In this document: in pieces, positions 60,476 to 64,000 of the stretch
Layout of the letters: every line of letters begins with the position of its first letter
Position numbering within the stretch: position 1 is the stretch's first letter
Source: Bacillota bacterium
GTDB lineage: Bacteria > Bacillota > Bacilli > Alicyclobacillales > SLC66
Length of the DNA: 64,000 nucleotides
Assembly: GCA_021820975.1 (NCBI GenBank)
Contig: JAKADA010000006.1
Location: forward strand, 35,383-99,382
Direction: 5' to 3'
The notes under the pieces: generated by a model
Told to the model about the DNA's origin: nothing
What the model saw: only the letters and a program-made list of their open reading frames with translations
Database searches by the model: none
Made by a program: the position numbers and the translations under genes

Positions 60476-61180
60476 ATGATCAACGTATATAAAGCAGACT
60501 CGCGTAATGGATCAAATCATGGTTGGTTAAAGACGTATCATAGTTTTTCTTTCGCGAATTATTATGATCCAGACAATGTGAAATTCGGATCTATGCGGGT
60601 TCTTAATGACGATATCGTGCAACCAGAGACCGGTTTTGGCACGCATCCGCATCGTGAAATGGAAATTGTGTCGATTGTTTTGAGAGGGAAATTAGAACAT
60701 CAAGACAGTACGGGAACAACCCAAATCATCAAGCGTGGAGAAATTCAAAGGATGAGTGCTGGTACTGGTGTAGTTCACTCAGAGATGAATCCATCCTCAA
60801 CTGAATATGTTAATTTTCTACAAATTTGGTTCGAGCCGAATGAACGACTGTTGCAACCATCCTATGAACAGATTGCTTATAACGAAGAAAGCATGAAAAA
60901 CACTTTACTGCCTGTCGTGTCGAATCAGTCATTGCCGGAAAAGATAGCCTATATTCATCAAGATTTGACTATCTATCTTTCTGAATTAGAAGCAGATAAG
61001 TCCCTACAGTACACACAGGAACCCAATCGTAGAATGTTCCTGTTTGTTATTGAAGGGGATCTAACCGTGAATGAAGATTTTGCGTTGAAAAGACGAGATT
61101 CTGTACGCATCACAGACGTTACAAACCTTAACCTTCAGACAGTATCAGGCACACAGTTTCTGTTGATTGATCTCTATTGA
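60476..61180 (+). CDS. Pirin family bicupin protein
   Basis: 234 residues. The N-terminal cupin has FGTHPHREMEIVSIVLRG (metal-binding His-His, Glu) and GTGVVHSEMNP (His). Such proteins act as quercetin 2,3-dioxygenases or redox-linked regulators in some bacteria; the role here is unproven. ATG 60476 follows TAGGAGG. Same strand as DUF1003, 31 bases after it. Confidence 0.88.
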   Translation: MINVYKADSRNGSNHGWLKTYHSFSFANYYDPDNVKFGSMRVLNDDIVQPETGFGTHPHREMEIVSIVLRGKLEHQDSTGTTQIIKRGEIQRMSAGTGVVHSEMNPSSTEYVNFLQIWFEPNERLLQPSYEQIAYNEESMKNTLLPVVSNQSLPEKIAYIHQDLTIYLSELEADKSLQYTQEPNRRMFLFVIEGDLTVNEDFALKRRDSVRITDVTNLNLQTVSGTQFLLIDLY

Positions 61181-61712
61181 AATGAATCATCCTATTTTGT
61201 TTCTACCGTAGGAGGTGCGCCCCTTGCCGTTATCAAGCAGCGAGAAAGATGCCAAAAGGTAAAGGAAGTAATGAAACATTTTGGGTTATCCGTATTGAAC
61301 ACGGGTTCACTGAGTACGATTTGTCCAAATACGCTACGAATCGTCCATCGCGTCCTCCTTTCCCGGAGTGGCGCGACACACCTTCTTGCCAAACGTAGGG
61401 AGGCTTTTAGTGTATAGAATTGCTCAACAAATCGGTAGGGCACATTTGAGTAATGTGATTTTCAAACACCTGTAATCTGCATGTCATGAGAGCGTCTTAT
61501 AATGAACTCGTAACATTATTGACCCCCTATGATGGTAATTCTTGCGCGACGTGGGTATCTCACGTTGCATTTTTTTGTTTGCAAACATGCAATAGTGGCC
61601 ATCACAAATAAAAGCCAAACCCTTAGAGGATTCGGCTTTTATGTCTGGATTGATGGCAGGGTGGCGATGCTCGATGCGCCTGATTTGGCCACTGCACGTT
61701 TACTATGGAACT
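61181..61712. other. Intergenic region without a supported gene
   Basis: About 530 bases between the pirin gene and the LysR gene. Short open frames on both strands have no ribosome site or recognisable domain. The stretch may be a remnant of a mobile element. The only clear structure is the terminator-like hairpin at 61608-61642. Confidence 0.5.
61608..61642. terminator. Terminator-like hairpin
   Basis: ATAAAAGCC (61608-61616) pairs with GGCTTTTAT (61634-61642); the arms contain A- and T-runs. It could stop LysR transcription from the right or read-through from the left. Confidence 0.55.
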
Positions 61713-62597
61713 CTAGTCTGGTATTCGCATGACCCTTTCAACAAAATTCTTAAATTGTTTTACAACAGGTGACATATATCCTTCCTTTCTCCAAACCGTA
61801 TGAATTTTCCTCAAACACCTGGGCTTTTTGATCTGGATAATTGACAAATTTTCTTGATCCAGTTCCGGAGTCATTGGGACTAACGCTACTCCAAATTTTG
61901 CTCCGACAAGTCCGGCAACAGTTCTTTCGTCGATGCCCTCAAAAATTATATTCGGATGGAATCCCACTTCTTGACAAAGGGTTTCAATCACATCACGAAG
62001 TGCAGTTTCATTTTTGAATGAGACAAATGGTTCATCAGCTACCTGAAGTAAATCAATTTGCTCCATCCCTGCTAATTGATGCTCGGTCGACACGATTAAA
62101 AACAATTCCTCTTCTGCGATTGAAAATTGGCTCAAACCATTCATGGACTCTTGTGGTGAACAAAAACCAATATCAATCTCTGCAGCTTCTATTTGGCTCA
62201 GGATCTTGTTCGTCGTATCTTGTGACAGTTGAAATTTAACGTCGGGATATTGTTTTTTAAAGTTGCTAATTAAGTCTGGCACGAAACTGAATCCCAATGT
62301 CTGAATAAATGCTAGTGAAATTGTCCCTTGTAGTGGATTTACTAAATCGTTAATTTCATGCTGTGCTTCGGCAATTTCGGATAAGGCTCGATTGGCATGC
62401 TCGTGCAGAATTTGTCCATACCTGTTCAAGATTACGATACGGCTCTTCCTTTCAAACAGAGGAACTCCAATCTCCTCTTCAAGTCGGGCAATTGATCGAC
62501 TCAGTGCCGGTTGCGAGAGGGACAATTCCTCGGATGCCTTTGTGAAATTCTTTGCATGAGCCAATGCTTGAAAATACTTCAACTGATCTAAATCCAT
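61713..62597 (-). CDS. LysR family transcriptional regulator
   Basis: 294 residues. N-terminal helix-turn-helix (FTKASEELSLSQPALSRSIA then RLEEEIGVPLFERKSR) and a periplasmic-binding-like effector domain with IDIGFCSPQE. ATG 62597 follows GGGAGATA. It is divergent from an MFS transporter gene, the usual arrangement for a regulator and its target. The AT-rich gap holds a duplicated motif (see repeats). Confidence 0.92.
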   Translation of the reverse strand: MDLDQLKYFQALAHAKNFTKASEELSLSQPALSRSIARLEEEIGVPLFERKSRIVILNRYGQILHEHANRALSEIAEAQHEINDLVNPLQGTISLAFIQTLGFSFVPDLISNFKKQYPDVKFQLSQDTTNKILSQIEAAEIDIGFCSPQESMNGLSQFSIAEEELFLIVSTEHQLAGMEQIDLLQVADEPFVSFKNETALRDVIETLCQEVGFHPNIIFEGIDERTVAGLVGAKFGVALVPMTPELDQENLSIIQIKKPRCLRKIHTVWRKEGYMSPVVKQFKNFVERVMRIPD

Positions 62598-62661
62598 AAC
62601 GCATATCTCCCACAGACAAGTATTATTACAATAATGCATTAAATTGATGATAAATACAAAT

Positions 62662-62723
62662 AACACGCATATATTTTTGGTGATATACTAACAACGTTAT
62701 AGTAACACGATATATTTTTGTGA
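62662..62723. repeat. Pair of near-identical AT-rich direct repeats upstream of LysR
   Basis: AACACGCATATATTTTTGG continuing TGA (62662-62683) and AACACGATATATTTTTGTGA (62704-62723) are nearly the same, 42 bases apart start to start (four turns). Likely regulator sites for the divergent LysR/MFS pair. Confidence 0.5.
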
Positions 62724-62742
62724 CTCGATTTTATCATGACGA

Positions 62743-62892
62743 ATGAAGAGTCATCGACTTAAAAGTTGTATTATCGCTGAGGTCCGGACCCCACAAATGT
62801 TCAATGCGATCACTTTTTTAACCACAGACCCTCAAAAATTGTGGCTAAACCAGATTTTTCTCCGAACGTTCCTGGATGATTTCAACAATTAG
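62743..62892 (+). CDS. Possible 49-residue ORF upstream of the MFS gene
   Basis: ATG 62743 to TAG 62890, starting MKSHRLKSCIIAEVR and containing LTTDPQKLWLNQIFL. No recognisable family and no clear ribosome site. It may be chance or a fragment. Confidence 0.2.
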   Translation: MKSHRLKSCIIAEVRTPQMFNAITFLTTDPQKLWLNQIFLRTFLDDFNN

Positions 62893-62910
62893 ATAAGGTG
62901 GATCGAAGAA

Positions 62911-63789
62911 ATGGAGAAAGAAAAGTTATGGACGAAGGATTTCATTAGTGTGACCACGATTAGCTTTTTCATCTTTTTAGCCTTTTACATTCTACTAACC
63001 GCGCTCCCTTTATACCTAGTTGGAACGCTCCATACTGGCGCGGTTCAAGTTGGTTTGATGTTGACGCTATTTTTAATTCCTGCCATTTTAGTTCGACCGC
63101 TTGCTGGTCAATGGGTAAGTAAATTTTCACAGAAAAAACTGCTTGTGTACTCTGCTGGGCTCTTTTTTATTGCAACGTTGTTTTATCCATTCGCTACTAA
63201 CATCTGGGCATTGTTTGCTTTACGTATTTTTCATGGAATTACGTTCGGTATTATCACAACAGTAAAAGGTACGATTTGCGCAGAACTTATACCGGTTTCA
63301 AGGCGCGGTGAGGGATTAAGTTATTTTTCGATGACGATGATTCTTGCCATGGTTTTCGGACCGTTCATTGGACTGAACCTGGGGAATATAAACGCGTACA
63401 ACTTGGCCTTTGTTATTTGTATGGCGATTTCAGCGATAAATATCGTGTTTGCCGTACTTATGAAGGAACCACAACACTCCGTCGAAGATAAACATCTTAG
63501 CAAAAAACAACCATTCTCATTCAACGACATTATTGACAAAAAGGCTGCTCCATTTGCACTGGCAACTTTTTTGTTGGCATTTGCTTACTCAGGCGTTTCA
63601 GCCTTCCTATCTCTTTATGCAAAAAATTTAGGTTTAGTAAGTGCTGCCAGTTACTTTTTCATTGCTTATGCAGTGTTCATCTTGATTTTCCGACTGTTCA
63701 CTGGACGATGGTCGGACAAATTCGGACCTAAGATTATCGTCTATCCGAGTATTGTGGTGTTTGCAATTGGGCTGTATTTGCTAAGTTAG
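62911..63789 (+). pseudogene. MFS transporter cut short beside an ISL3-type element
   Basis: The first eight or nine helices of a 12-helix major-facilitator exporter are present: MLTLFLIPAILVRPLAGQWV (motif A region), ALRIFHGITFGIITT, and FRLFTGRWSDKFGP. The frame stops at residue 292 (IGLYLLS), where relatives have about 400. The stop lies a few bases from what looks like the end of an ISL3-family element. ATG 62911 follows ATAAGGTGG. Divergent LysR is probably its regulator. Confidence 0.75.
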
Positions 63790-63793
63790 TTTT

Positions 63794-64000
63794 GGTTCTT
63801 GCGAGACTTTGGTGAATCAAATAAGATGATTGCATCAGCATCGACATTATTTGACACACCCTCCATTCAGGCATGATAGAGGACACGGGCTCGCAGCAGG
63901 TCAAACCCCGCTCGTCCAAACATTTGACGCTTGAGCATTTTCAGTCGGTTGATTTGTCCCTCCAACTGCCCATTGCTCCATGGACCTCCAATACCTGCAG
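63794..64000 (-). mobile_element. ISL3-family insertion sequence, 3' part, running off the window
   Basis: On the minus strand from 64000 to the stop at 63867 the frame reads SNGQLEGQINRLKMLKRQ then AGFDLLRARVLYHA, the C-terminus of ISL3-type transposases. The outer end appears to lie near 63794 (GGTTCTTGC when read inward). The element truncates the MFS gene. The rest is outside the window. Confidence 0.8.

Noticed and set aside
61192..61443. 83-codon open frame on the minus strand
   Set aside because: No ribosome site, no recognisable domain and unusual composition; treated as noncoding or remnant sequence.
61529..61732. 67-codon open frame on the plus strand
   Set aside because: It crosses the terminator-like hairpin and the 3' end of the LysR gene and has no family match.

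Overview
The window looks like a chromosomal segment of a low- to mid-GC, spore-forming Bacillota, probably class Bacilli and perhaps Alicyclobacillaceae (the family is an inference). Evidence is the gene order ypjD-dapB-mgsA-bshB1-bshA-birA-panB-panC ... dinG ... ypmA-ypmB ... asnS-dnaD, which follows Bacillus subtilis; the bacillithiol genes; sporulation genes (ylbJ, a SpoIID-like protein); Rex; strong AGGAGG ribosome binding sites; and frequent GTG and TTG starts.

Layout. 1-4.2 kb holds membrane proteins (YitT, YkvI, UppP, YlbJ). 4.2-15.9 kb is a long co-directional run for lysine/cell-wall precursor, methylglyoxal, bacillithiol, biotin ligation and pantothenate, then a TPR protein, DinG, a secreted protein and Tpx. 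tRNA-Lys(CTT), Rex, MTA/SAH salvage (mtnP, mtaD) and surE follow. 19.9-29.8 kb has ypmA-ypmB, a short FtsH-like protease paired with a one-TM protein, asnS, dnaD, proB-proA, a beta-carbonic anhydrase and fhs. 29.8-33.4 kb is one huge MMPL transporter on the minus strand. 34.2-40.0 kb is an alpha-glucan locus: DUF4912, a GH57-GT4 fusion, and a nucleotidyltransferase fused to a phosphomutase-like domain.

40.0-43.9 kb is a decayed island: a broken mug glycosylase gene, a LexA box with a 41-codon ORF, an ASCH protein, IS110-like and IS3-like transposase remnants, a TetR/ABC locus with an apparent internal deletion, and a luciferase-like monooxygenase stub. 44-53.7 kb holds a glutathione peroxidase, a cytochrome b561/sulfite-oxidase-like fusion, hydrolases, PepF, a biotin ECF transporter (BioY, EcfA, EcfA-EcfT fusion) and upp.

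The most striking system is at 55.05-58.23 kb. A strong promoter and an apparent fluoride riboswitch with a mutually exclusive hairpin precede enolase, two CrcB/Fluc fluoride channel genes and a pyrophosphatase-like gene. Enolase and pyrophosphatase are the classic fluoride-inhibited enzymes, so this reads as a fluoride-response operon. The pyrophosphatase-like protein carries an N-terminal S1/OB-type domain and has lost several canonical catalytic residues. The enolase has Lys in place of Ala in its SGASTG loop. The right end has a secreted SpoIID-like pair, a Rieske protein, DUF1003, a pirin, and a LysR regulator divergent from an MFS gene cut short beside an ISL3-type element that runs off the window.
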